Below are positions 55,521 to 64,000 of a stretch of 64,000 bases of DNA, piece after piece; the first letter of the stretch is position 1, and each line of letters opens with the position of its first letter. Below the pieces are notes generated by a model. It was given only the letters and a program-made list of their open reading frames with translations, searched no databases and had not been told where the DNA came from. The DNA comes from Ariolimax columbianus (lineage: Eukaryota > Mollusca > Gastropoda > Stylommatophora > Arionidae). The position numbers and the translations under genes were made by a program. The DNA is taken from positions 30,102,453 through 30,166,452 of the forward strand of contig JAVGWX010000007.1 of the NCBI GenBank assembly GCA_036924085.1, written 5' to 3'.

Positions 55521-55905
55521 ATAATGCTTTGCGGGATCAAGATGCTGAGCAGCAAATGAGCTGCAGTGGTCAGCGACCCATAGCTGACTGTTATCGTCAG
55601 GGCCAGCGAACCAGAGCTGCCAAGACCCTTCTGCACCTCCACGTGGTGATCCAGAATAACAGGCTGCAGAAGAGCAGACTGGATAAGTAGAAGGGATCGA
55701 AGAGGGAATGCTAACCCGGTACTCAAAAAATGCTTGCTGAAGTCGGATGTGTTGGACCGAAAGGTGCAAATTTCGCAGCGAAGCTGTAAACTACGACACA
55801 ACACATTCCGTTCTCTAGACTATATTCTGCTACTTAGGCCCGTGCCAGGGTTTTGTAGTGGGAAATTGAGAACGAACGAAAAAGAAGAAGAAGATAATGC
55901 TTTGC
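55521..55905 (+). mobile_element. SINE-E, full-length copy inside repeat F, exact 12-bp TSD
   Basis: Element 55533-55893 (361 bp), flanked by ataatgctttgc at 55521-55532 and 55894-55905. Starts gggatcaagatgctgagcag and ends in (GAA)n. Since copy 1 of repeat F at 19195 lacks it, this is an occupied/empty site pair between paralogous repeats. No clear A/B boxes, so its promoter type is unknown. The 164-codon minus frame 55310-55804 is a shadow. Confidence 0.93.
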
Positions 55906-56060
55906 ATTTCATTGGATTACACCAACAAGGCCGAGAAGAGTATCCTGCAGTTTTGGCAACCCAAGGTCTCCATATTCAGCGTCCAGACTTGCGCCCTGAA
56001 AGGCTACTCTCAGGGTGCCACGCACATGATCTGCAAAGACTCAGACGCCTATGATGATTG
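55906..56060 (+). repeat. Dispersed repeat F, copy 2, 3' part
   Basis: Continues the repeat after the SINE: tcctgcagttttggcaaccc, gcgccctgaaaggctactct, agggtgcca and tgcaaagactcagacgcc, as at 19725-19830. Confidence 0.85.
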
Positions 56061-56251
56061 TTTGTGCCAGCATCTATTTATAAAACTGGACAGATCCATC
56101 TGAAGTATTCACTTTCTTAGTTTCTTAGTTGATCTGTATTTCTACAGGGGCATAAGACCCTATGCAGGTCCTTACTGTGATGTGAGCTGGATGTAGCCAG
56201 AAGAAAGATGTACTGCTTAGCGGGCTAGACCCGATCAGCTCCTTACTCCAC

Positions 56252-56387
56252 TGGGGAGGGTGGTTAATTGATGTGCGAGTCCATTAATAGAATCAAACAC
56301 TAGAGCAAAGTAGACCCGCATCCTGTTAGGCACCCTCAATGCTGCTCTTAACAAACCACCTAACCATGGTACTAAGACACTCCAAGA
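56252..56387 (-). repeat. Dispersed repeat H, copy 2
   Basis: Reverse complement of 9204-9362. The plus strand shows ggagggtggttaattgatgt, actagagcaaagtagacccg and cctgttaggcaccctcaatg. Confidence 0.75.
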
Positions 56388-56499
56388 TTTTCCTCCAAGC
56401 AATAAAAACAGATGATAAATAGTATCTTCATCCCAACCCTGTGCTACCAGTGCCAGACACGGAAATTGAATCAGACCAAGGAACGAAAGTTGGCCACCT

Positions 56500-56830
56500 G
56501 CAAAGTGTGGGGCCTACAAAAGGTACCTAACAATACCAGAAGAGACAGCATCACAAATATTAGAATTCGGGATAAGGTTTGAACAATTCCCTTCCTACAG
56601 CACATTAAGCAACAAGGAATGAATTTGTTTGACGACACAGTGAGAATGCAACCAAACCACAATGTTCATGCAACCTTCCACGTGAGAAGGGGTAGAGGTA
56701 GGCCGAGGAAAGGTGGATAGACGGCGTAAAGAGCACATGCCGTAAAACAGGGAACTATTTGACTCGGGCTACGAGAGGGGCGAAAGACAAATACATACCA
56801 CGACACTAGGCTACAACCTGGAAGAAAGTG
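56500..56830 (+). mobile_element. RTE-like LINE, C-terminal remnant
   Basis: Plus strand: TRRDSITNIRIRDKV, TIPFLQHIKQQGMNLFDDTV, FHVRRGRGRPRKGG and RAHAVKQGTI. Matches the block TxRDRIRNxxIRExL ... GRGRPRxxW at RTE ORF ends. Multiple stops. Confidence 0.72.
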
Positions 56831-56895
56831 AGACGATAACAGAAAAGAAGATGAAGAATGACAGACAGATGCTCTGCTTGGGTCAGCTGGTTGTT

Positions 56896-56900
56896 ATTAA

Positions 56901-56952
<52 letters not shown>
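56896..56952. repeat. (TTA)n microsatellite
   Basis: About 18 trinucleotide units. Confidence 0.97.
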
Positions 56953-56954
56953 CG

Positions 56955-57345
56955 ATAATGGCAGTCCAACATCCGATTAATTGACGACCACATATATAAG
57001 AAACATTTTTTTTTCTCTGTTACGTAAAACATGATACACCAACATGGCAAGGGATGCTTGGTCATTACTCTGGAGCAGGCTGGGGATTTGACAAGTGATA
57101 GAATATCTTTCAGACGGGCTGCCTTGAGAACAACGTTGTGAAAGGGTCATACTACTTAATAATGATATATATATTCATTTTTCTTAATCGTTTTTCTTCT
57201 ACCGATTTCTTGTAGAGATCCATTTGGGTATAACATTGTCATCCAGTGTGCATAAAAAAGGGTTTATCTTTACATAATGGAGGGTTACCGACTTTTGGCT
57301 TTCGTACAGACCGATATTGGGTTGCTATTCGGTAGTTGTTCTTGT
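56955..57345. other. Unassigned sequence
   Basis: Nothing recognised. Confidence 0.35.
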
Positions 57346-57349
57346 TGAT

Positions 57350-57650
57350 GTTGTTCATAATACCCACGAAGATTATGATTACTTTGTAGTGTGCCCTGAA
57401 AGGACGTTAAGTGACGGTTTGCTGTATCCTACATCACATCCCTAGTGTTCTGATGAAGGTGGACCGGGATACTTCAGGTAGTTGTGCTTAATTGGATTTA
57501 TGTGCGCCGATGGGACTACATAGATCCTCACCGCGTTAGAGAGAATGTCTTGAAACACTTTATCTATAGAGAACTGCGTGATGTGAGGTGGGGGTCTTGG
57601 TCATTATATTTTACCTGGCCCAGATTAACTTGGTTTGCCTAATCAGACGT
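57350..57650 (+). repeat. Dispersed repeat G, copy 4
   Basis: Landmarks gtgtgccctgaaaggacgtt, catcacatccctagtgttct, gtggaccggg, gggggtcttggtcattatat and tgcctaatcagacgttagtc. Confidence 0.82.
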
Positions 57651-57729
57651 TAGTCTCCTCTCTCCGTTGGTATTCGTTAACTTTAGAATGTCTGCACCTA
57701 CAGCGGCCTTAAAGCCCGCTCTTATGAAT

Positions 57730-58520
57730 TATAAGCTGTCAAGGGTTTGCAAAAAATATAGATGGTCTGGCAGGCACGGAAACGGGACTGTAGGAGCTGA
57801 TTAGTAGATTGGACAGAGCTGCGCAGAGCTATGGTAAAGAGATAAATGCAGAGAAAACATAGCTGATGACAAATAACACGCAAGTGTTTACATCTGGTAT
57901 AAATGCAAACGGTCATGTACTAGAAGTTGTACTATGGCTCAAGTATCTGGGATCACTGATCAGTTACGAGGCCTGGCAGCCTGAGATAAGTGCCAGAATA
58001 GCACAGACAACAGCGTTTGAAACCCATATGGCAGGATAAGCGGATCGCCTTCAGCATAAGAGTCAGTTAGACTAATGCGCTTACTGGTGCTCTTAATATT
58101 TGTGTATGCCTGTTAGACTTTGACCATTAATGCGGATGTCCATACATGTAATGGAAAGGAGGTGATTTAAAAGAACCTTAAATGTAACATATAAGGATTG
58201 TTTCACGAACGTAGAAATACGACGAAGAGTGGAAATGGCAATTGGGCCTTTTGATGATCTGTTCACAGCTATCAAACGGCAAAACATGGCTTGGTATGGG
58301 TACGTCCAGCGGAATTACAAATTCGATACTGCATGGTTCTGTGCCAGGAAAGAGAGGGTTTGGAAGACATAGACAGATAACATCACTGACTGGTCCAACG
58401 TTCGTCCCGGTGTAGCACGACTGGCGGCAGCGGACAGATAGCAATTGCGAGAGATTGTATGAATGTCTTCAAGGTTGCCTGATGGGTTACTGGATGAGCT
58501 GAACTGAACTGAAAGCGTTC
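57730..58520 (+). mobile_element. RTE-like LINE (family RT-D), 3' part of ORF and tail
   Basis: Plus frames: LDRAAQSYGKEINAEKT, MTNNTQVFTSGINANGHVLE, LKYLGSLISYEAWQPEISAR, IAQTTAFETH; then decayed NVTYKDCFTNVEIRRRVEMA, IGPFDDLFTAIKRQNMAWYG and DNITDWSNVRPGVARLAAAD, ending RLPDGLLDELN-stop, followed by a tail ctgaactgaactgaa. This is strand-turn through C-terminus of the RTE RT. The 3' tail is an imperfect CTGAA pentamer repeat. Several frameshifts. Confidence 0.87.
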
Positions 58521-58784
58521 TGTTTTGAGCACAACATGTCCACAGGACCTCTATTGAGCATATCGTCTGTCTTCGCTAGGACATTGCATCGATCTCACTT
58601 CTTTAATACGAAGGGACGTTTGAACTCGTGTGATTCGAAGATCCCCCATTTCAGCGTTCATTCGTTTCTTTAGAGACAAGAACCTTAACTCTGGATTGTA
58701 GAGACACCGTATATGTGTGTGTATGTAATATGTATGGGTGTGTGTATGTGTATATATATGGCAGCAACGATAGCAGCAAAGATG
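58521..58784. other. Unassigned spacer with a short (GTGTAT)n run
   Basis: Short GT-rich repeat near 58715-58762. Nothing else recognised. Confidence 0.35.
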
Positions 58785-59545
58785 GTGTCGGGACCGGCTG
58801 CAGGTCTACATTGCTCTGCTGTTTTAATTCCAAATGGATGCCCCCAGAGCACGAATTTGCTTGGCATCCACACTAGTCGACGATTTATACTTGTGTTCAC
58901 GGAAACTTGTTGATGTTTACCATTTGGATTGGTTAATTCGTGTTTGCGTTTTCTTCCGTTTGATTATACTAGAATAGACATCGGCTAAATAAATAGCATT
59001 ACGCTTAATCATGTGTCGAATTTCACGGTCTAGTTCACACGGCTGAACTTCACAGGATTGGCGCTCGTCGTCTTAGCTGCAAACGGTGTCGGTTTTTGTG
59101 TGTGAAATTTAGACACGACTATAATAAACTAGAACACAGCCCGAGAGAGATGCCCTACTCACTCACACACTAAGTGATGTCCGTACGACCTCTTGCAGTT
59201 ATGCGAAAGGCACGACACACAACGTTAGATGTCATTCCCCTCCCCCTCCCCCCCCCACCCTCCCACTCTTCCTGTCTTGCGGGATAGCTCTTTACAAGAA
59301 ATGCTTCGAGAGTAAACTTAGAAGACAAATCTGCATTATGTGCTATCTCCAGCCGTTTTAATAAATATCTTGGTACTAGCTAAAAGTGCGCCCAGGACCA
59401 GAGAGTGAGGTTGGCAAAAGGTGCAGTTTCTTCCTCACTTTAATCCAAATCACTGCGCAAATCATCCATTTTAGAGGACACAGCAAGAGAAAAAATTGTC
59501 CACACGGCTGAACAATGAAAGTAGTCTTCATCCCATTTGATGACG
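58785..59545 (+). repeat. Dispersed repeat J, copy 2
   Basis: Aligns with 12245-12910. It is about 100 bp longer because of a segment near 59065-59095 and a C-rich stretch at 59240-59265. The part at 59270-59335 is the region related to the 84-bp insert at 11883. The end runs into catcatcatcatcatca (59549-59563), which may be its microsatellite tail. Confidence 0.8.
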
Positions 59546-59814
59546 AACATCATCATCATCATCACATATATATAAAGCAGTGTATGGTGGCAAAAGTGTG
59601 TCGAAGACAAAAGTGAAAAACTGGACAACGATGTTTAAAGAAGGAAGTGAGTTAACGCAACATTACGCTTGACCTGGTCTCGGAAGATATTTCGTTAACT
59701 CACGTACTTTGTCAACTAGTCGACATCGTTCAGCTTTTAGAAACCAAATCACCGCTCACTAATCAAATCTGGACGGATTCCGTTTCACACCCGCCATATT
59801 TTCAACGGTCAGCT
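59546..59814. other. Unassigned spacer with (ATC)n
   Basis: Trinucleotide run at the left edge, then nothing recognised. Confidence 0.35.
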
Positions 59815-59957
59815 GAGTATACTATGATTCGGATGATAATGAAATGTTGTAAACTTGACGGTTGGTATGTGTTGTTTACACCAGAAGTGACGTCATCATG
59901 CGCATCGCACGTATGTTCACTTGCTGCAGTTTGATCCGGTTGATTTGAACACGCCTC

Positions 59958-59958
<1 letters not shown>
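59815..59958 (+). repeat. Dispersed repeat A, copy 2
   Basis: Partner of 4490-4640 (aaacttgacggt, gtatgtgttgttta, agaagtgacgtcatcatgcg, cgtatgttcactt). It ends in cgcctcgtatata, merging with a TA array that is also the left flank of an RTE insertion. Confidence 0.82.

Positions 59959-59992
<34 letters not shown>
59959..59992. repeat. (TA)n microsatellite, left of RTE insertion
   Basis: 17 TA units ending exactly at the inverted RTE segment. Confidence 0.97.
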
Positions 59993-59994
<2 letters not shown>

Positions 59995-61078
59995 TTTCCT
60001 GATTTAGGCAGTGGTATAATGACTGATTTTGTCCAGCAGGTGGGCCACTCTCCTGTCTGCCAAATTCTATTGCAGATGTATGTCAGGGTATTAATTGTTG
60101 CCTCACCTCCCACTGGTAGGAGCTCTGCTGGAATATTATCCACACCTACAGCCTTCCCTCTCTTCAGCATTTTCACGGCTTCATATACTTCTTCCCTTGT
60201 TATCGTTTGGTTTTCCTCTATCAGAATCACTTCAGGAGGCATTGCATTTCTTGGGTCACCACGATCTTCATGCTTATATAGCTCTGAACAGTAGTCTGTC
60301 CAGCGCTCACGAATGTCTTGAGCTTCTGTAAGACATTTCCGACTCTTGTCCTGAATCGTTGTATTTCGACTTTGTACAGGCCATACTAAGTCAGGGACTA
60401 ATTTATATGCTCCCTTTGCATCATTTCTTCCCAGATTGTGTACGATATCTGCGCACTGATCCGTTATCCATTCCACCTTGGCCTGTTTTATCTTGGTCTT
60501 TATGTTTTCATTTATCTCTCTATAACGCTGAATCCCATAAAGTGTTTTCTTCGCTCTCTTCATTTGTCGTCTCTTGTCACATTAATCCAGTATTTCACTC
60601 GTGATCCGTGCCTTCTTCTTAATACTGCACCTACCTAGAACCTCAGATGCCGTGGAGATTAATGCCGAATTCAAGGCTTCAGTCATCGTCTCAACATCTG
60701 CCTCCTCGTTTAGAACCAAGAGAGGTGCGAATCGTCCCCCCCCCCCCCCCCCATCACCGCTCCAACGGTCTTCACTACATCCGGGCACTTCAACTTCTCC
60801 AATTCAAATCTCAGTCTAGATATCTCTCTTTTCAGAACTTTCTTTAGTCTGAGATGCATGGTCATCAGCACTAAGTCGTGGTCGCTCCCTATATCGGCCC
60901 CTGGGAAACTTCTTGTCCGGGCGCTATTGACGCTAGATCTGAATCTCCTTTGGGCCAGAATATAGTCAACTTGACTATGAAGCGTACTATTTGGGCTGTG
61001 CCGTCTCGACATTTTATGTGGTCCCAGCGTATTCGCTACTATCAGCTTATTGTAATACGCAAATTCCAAATTGTAATA
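59993..61078 (-). mobile_element. RTE-like LINE (RT-D type), 5' portion, inverted arm
   Basis: Minus strand from 61070 down to 59993: endonuclease end (VDYILAQRRFRSS, PGADIGSDHDLVLM with the SDH catalytic block), a pre-RT linker (EEADVETMTEALNSALISTA, VLGRCSIKKKARITSEILD), then the 253-codon open stretch 59802-60563 with YKLVPDLVWPVQSR, DIRERWTDYCSELYK, MLKRGKAVGVDNIPAELL and TKSVIIPLPKSGN (RT fingers). A 17-base C run (60736-60752, plus strand) breaks the frame near GAVMGGGG. The coding sequence ends exactly at the TA array; YIYIYI residues beyond come from it. Confidence 0.92.
60736..60752. repeat. Poly-C (17) homopolymer
   Basis: An uninterrupted C17 on the plus strand inside the RTE linker. 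On the coding strand it is a G17 that shifts the reading frame. Confidence 0.97.
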
Positions 61079-61281
61079 CGCAAATATGTCACCCAAGTAA
61101 AGTTCTCTTGAGAATAATACTTAACAGACTGAATCCACAGGCGGAGAATATCATTTGCCGAAGAACAAGCGGGTTTTCGAGCGGGAAGGAGTACCATCAA
61201 GCAGATATTTAATCTTCGGCTACTGAATGAGAAGTACTCAGAGTATCATCACCAACCTGATGGGTTACGGGATGAACTGAA

Positions 61282-61283
<2 letters not shown>
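61079..61283 (+). mobile_element. RTE-like LINE, sense arm with internal deletion and 3' end
   Basis: Plus strand: CHPSKVLLRIILNRLNPQAE, then in shifting frames SGFSSGKEYHQAD (as in AGFRxGRST), FNLRLLNEKYSEYHH, and then directly PDGLRDELN-stop, the C-terminus of family RT-D, plus the tail gaactgaact. RT motifs A to C and the thumb are deleted. The first residues continue almost directly from the last residues of the inverted arm in the family's coding order. Confidence 0.85.

Positions 61284-61328
<45 letters not shown>
61284..61328. repeat. (TA)n microsatellite, right of RTE insertion
   Basis: About 21 TA units directly after the RTE 3' tail. Together with 59959-59992 it brackets the insertion. 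Confidence 0.97.
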
Positions 61329-62204
61329 AAACAAGGCTGATGTTTGTTGTTGTGAAGATAATGGAAATGAGTCAGATGTTAACGACGCTAATGTAATTTT
61401 AACTACGCCATTAACGATGATGACAAAGATAAGAATGGCTACGTTGTTCTTTATGATAATATCCATAATGTTGTATTTAAGCAAATAATGGCGGGTTTTG
61501 CTAATTTTAATGTAGATAATAATGGAAACAATTATACAAGTGACAGTAACGATTCATCGCAAACCCTAATAATCAATATTAGATCATATTAATTTGGAAT
61601 CATGGTCCGTATCAATCATCTCTCTACACGAACAGACTCAAGAGAATGGAGAAAGAAAAGAAAAAAAAAACATCAAATTGTCATATTAGACTGGAAATAT
61701 TGAATATGCTTGATTAGATTATCAATGGCCGTTTCGACAAAGAGAGAGAAAAGTGCGAGACTGCGGTTTCGAATTATGGATTGGAAACGATTTCCGGAAC
61801 GACAGATCTTCCTCAATTGGCTATGAAGCGTGATTTGATATCCAAGCCAATTCGTCATTGGCTCATTTCAAGGATTTTCTTACAATTAGTGTAGCAGATG
61901 AGACGGTAGGGGGCGACAGACAAAATTAGCGGTTTTGGCTAACATAACCAGGCGCCTAGGCAGAAAGAGTTCTAATTAGATCATAGTATGGTACCGTCTA
62001 CAGTTAAACGTTGGGTGTACATTTTTTAGGGTTGTACCTGGAAAACAAAGAATAGAGCCACTGCTACCCTCTAAGCTTGTCGTAAAATTCTTCTAAAGAG
62101 GGTTGTGTTTGGGGCAGGCAGCTTCATCACGCAAAAATACATTGACATTATAATCAGCAACATGTAAGGATAGGATCCTTGCTTTTTGCAAAGAGGATCA
62201 ATTG
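61329..62204. other. Unassigned sequence
   Basis: AT-rich, no motif. 62040-62105 faintly resembles repeat L. Confidence 0.35.
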
Positions 62205-62205
62205 C

Positions 62206-62262
62206 AGTTGTTGTTGTTGTTGTTGTTGTTGTTGTTGCCGGTCTTGTTGTTGTTGTTGTTTT
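62206..62262. repeat. (GTT)n microsatellite at the edge of repeat G
   Basis: About 17 GTT units with one interruption (gccggtctt), directly left of repeat G copy 5. Two other G copies also carry a gttgttg stretch at this edge, suggesting an (AAC)n tail if the element's sense strand is the minus strand. Confidence 0.95.
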
Positions 62263-62590
62263 TGTGAATGCTCACAATGAGTAGGTTTACTCTTTTGTGC
62301 TCCCTGAGAACGACGTTTAGTGGCAGGTCGCAGTAGCTTTTCTCACATTCTGAGCGTGCTGATGAATTAGGACCGGGGTCCTCCAGGCGTGTGTGCCATG
62401 TTTTGTTTCATATGCGTATCGCTCGTTACTATGAGGATCACGTCGGTCCCCCATCTCGCTAGACAGCCAAGAATAACAGTCTGTTTCTAGGGAGGAAAGC
62501 GTGGAAGTCTAGCTGATGTTCTGGGCCATTATATTTTACCTGAACCTGACTAACATGTCTAATCAGTATGTTGAGCCTGACCAGACGGTA
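62263..62590 (+). repeat. Dispersed repeat G, copy 5
   Basis: gtttactcttttgtgctccc, tctcacattctgagcgtgct, ggtcctccaggcg, gatcacgtcggtcccc, ctgactaacatgtctaatca and tgaccagacg. Confidence 0.85.
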
Positions 62591-62990
62591 CAAATACATG
62601 TACTTCATATTTGGAACAAAAAGGCTAATTACTGTTTAAAAAAAATGGAAACCGGATTATTTTAAAAGATATCAACGGCAGTGGTTCCAAGTCTGTATTC
62701 TAGGGAGAAAAGAAAAAAGACCACTGCAGCTCCACGGATGTCGCGAAAAACGAATAAAGAGAATTGTCATTGGAGCTAGCTACCTCAACGGGCTAAATAC
62801 ATTGCTACAGAAATGACCACTGCGAAAGCAAGCAAAGTGATTTGGTGCAGGTTTATTAGAGGAGGCCAACTGTAGCAGTGGTCGTGTACTCCAGCTGGAG
62901 CGAAAACGGCAAACGGACAAAAACAAGCTGCAAAACTGTAATGTTCTGAAACAGCTTGCTTTAAAAGTGATCACTTTTGTATATGCTTGG
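62591..62990. other. Unassigned sequence
   Basis: No feature recognised. Confidence 0.35.
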
Positions 62991-62994
62991 TGAT

Positions 62995-64000
62995 ACTTAC
63001 ATTAAATGTGACGAGCTAAATTAGTGACATATTCTGGTCAACCCTTACTATTAAAGTGACCAGCTGCATAAATGATATATTATTGGAAAGACTTACTTTA
63101 AAAGTGACCAGCTACATTAATGACATTTGCTTCTCAATATTTTTTAAGTGGCCAGCTGCATTAGTGACATATGATTGGAAAGACTTACTTTACAAGTCAT
63201 CAGCTACATTAGTGACATATGCTAGTCAAAACATACCTCTAAAGTGACCAGCTGCATTAGTGACATGTGCTTGTCAAAACATACCGCTAAAGGGACCAGC
63301 TGCATTAGTGACATGTGCTTGTCAACATTTCTAAAGTGACCAGCTGCATTAGTGACATGTGCTTGTCAACACTTCTAAAGTGACCATCTACATTAGTGAC
63401 ATGTGCTTGTCAACACTTCTAAAGTGGCCATCTACATTAGTGAAATGTGCTTGTCAACACTTCTAAAGTGACCATCTACATTAGTGACATGTGCTTGTTT
63501 ACACTTCTAAAGTGGCCATCTTCATTAGTGACATGTGCTTGTCAACACTTCTAAAGTGACCAGCCACATTAGTGACATGTGCTTGTCAACACTTCTAAAG
63601 TGACCATCTACATTAGTGACATGTGCTTGTCAACACTTCTAAAGTGACCATCTACATTAGTGACATGTGCTTGTCAACACTTCTAAAGTGACCATCTACA
63701 TTAGTGACATGTGCTTGTCAACACTTCTAAAGTGACCATCTACATTAGTGACATGTGCTTGTCAACACGTCTAAAGTGACCATCTACATTAGTGACATGT
63801 GCTTGTCAACACTTCTAAAGTGAACATCTACATTAGTGACATGTGCTTGTCAACACTTCTAAAGTGACCATCTACATTAGTGACATGTGCTTGTCAACAC
63901 TTCTAAAGTGACCATCTACATTAGTGACATGTGCTTGTCAACACTTCTAAAGTGGCCATCTACATTAGTGACATGTGCTTATCAACACTTCTAAAGTGAC
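62995..64000. repeat. 44-bp satellite, at least 22 copies, open at the window edge
   Basis: The unit is cattagtgacatgtgcttgt then caacacttctaaagtgacca and tcta. From about 63330 on, copies are nearly identical; to the left (63000-63300) they are diverged and vary in length (for example gaaagacttactt inserts). The array continues beyond 64000. Unrelated in sequence to the 44-bp satellite at 27244. Confidence 0.95.

Noticed and set aside
55310..55804. 164-codon minus open frame resembling one at 35704-36012
   Set aside because: Both are antisense to SINE-E and share sequence only because the SINE is repeated.

Overview
This is a eukaryotic, almost certainly invertebrate, intergenic window. I recognise no host protein-coding gene, tRNA or rRNA gene. 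What can be supported is transposon debris, short interspersed elements, at least a dozen tandem-repeat arrays and many microsatellites. The non-LTR retrotransposons (RTE-like, CR1-like, and RNase H-bearing jockey/I-like), the tRNA-derived SINEs and the mariner fragment together suggest a metazoan with a repeat-rich genome. The RNase H-bearing families resemble, from memory, elements common in gastropods such as sacoglossan sea slugs. That placement is a guess and was not tested.

Layout. 0-3 kb: an RTE 3' end containing a 41-bp tandem repeat, then a degenerate TTAGGG tract and 22-bp and 21-bp arrays. 3.6-6.3 kb: RTE and RNase H remnants. 8.4-11.5 kb: a 30-bp satellite with a SINE in it. 11.6-15.6 kb: a long, broken RTE interrupted by two other repeats, then a second RT family. 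17.8-25.3 kb: RNase H remnants, a 5'-truncated jockey-like copy with target-site duplications (TSDs), a 36-bp array and an endonuclease-RT remnant on the other strand. 25.7-29.2 kb: purine-rich DNA, microsatellites, and a 44-bp satellite abutting an RTE 3' end. 29.6-38.1 kb: SINEs, a third short jockey copy, microsatellites, a mariner transposase fragment and another RNase H remnant. 40-47.6 kb: SINEs, a 35-bp pyrimidine-rich array, RTE and CR1 remnants, and a jockey copy inserted inside a SINE. 49-54.2 kb: the 30-bp satellite again in the opposite orientation, plus 45-bp and 19-bp arrays. 55-61.3 kb: a dispersed repeat split by a SINE, more RTE remnants, and an RTE copy whose structure matches a twin-priming (5' inversion) event between two TA microsatellites. 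63-64 kb: the edge of a 44-bp satellite running out of the window.

How the pieces relate. Several insertions can be dated relative to each other because their TSDs are intact. Three copies of one jockey-like LINE have progressively shorter 5' ends, 12-14 bp TSDs and (GAA)n 3' tails. A roughly 362-bp SINE with a fixed 5' end has the same kind of (GAA)n tail and 9-12 bp TSDs, so it may be mobilised by that LINE group (inference). Several tandem arrays sit in or against the 3' ends of retroelements, which suggests that retroelement ends seed satellites here. I see no cellular operon-like system, CRISPR array or novel enzyme cassette. The novelty on offer is structural: retrotransposition footprints and repeat birth.
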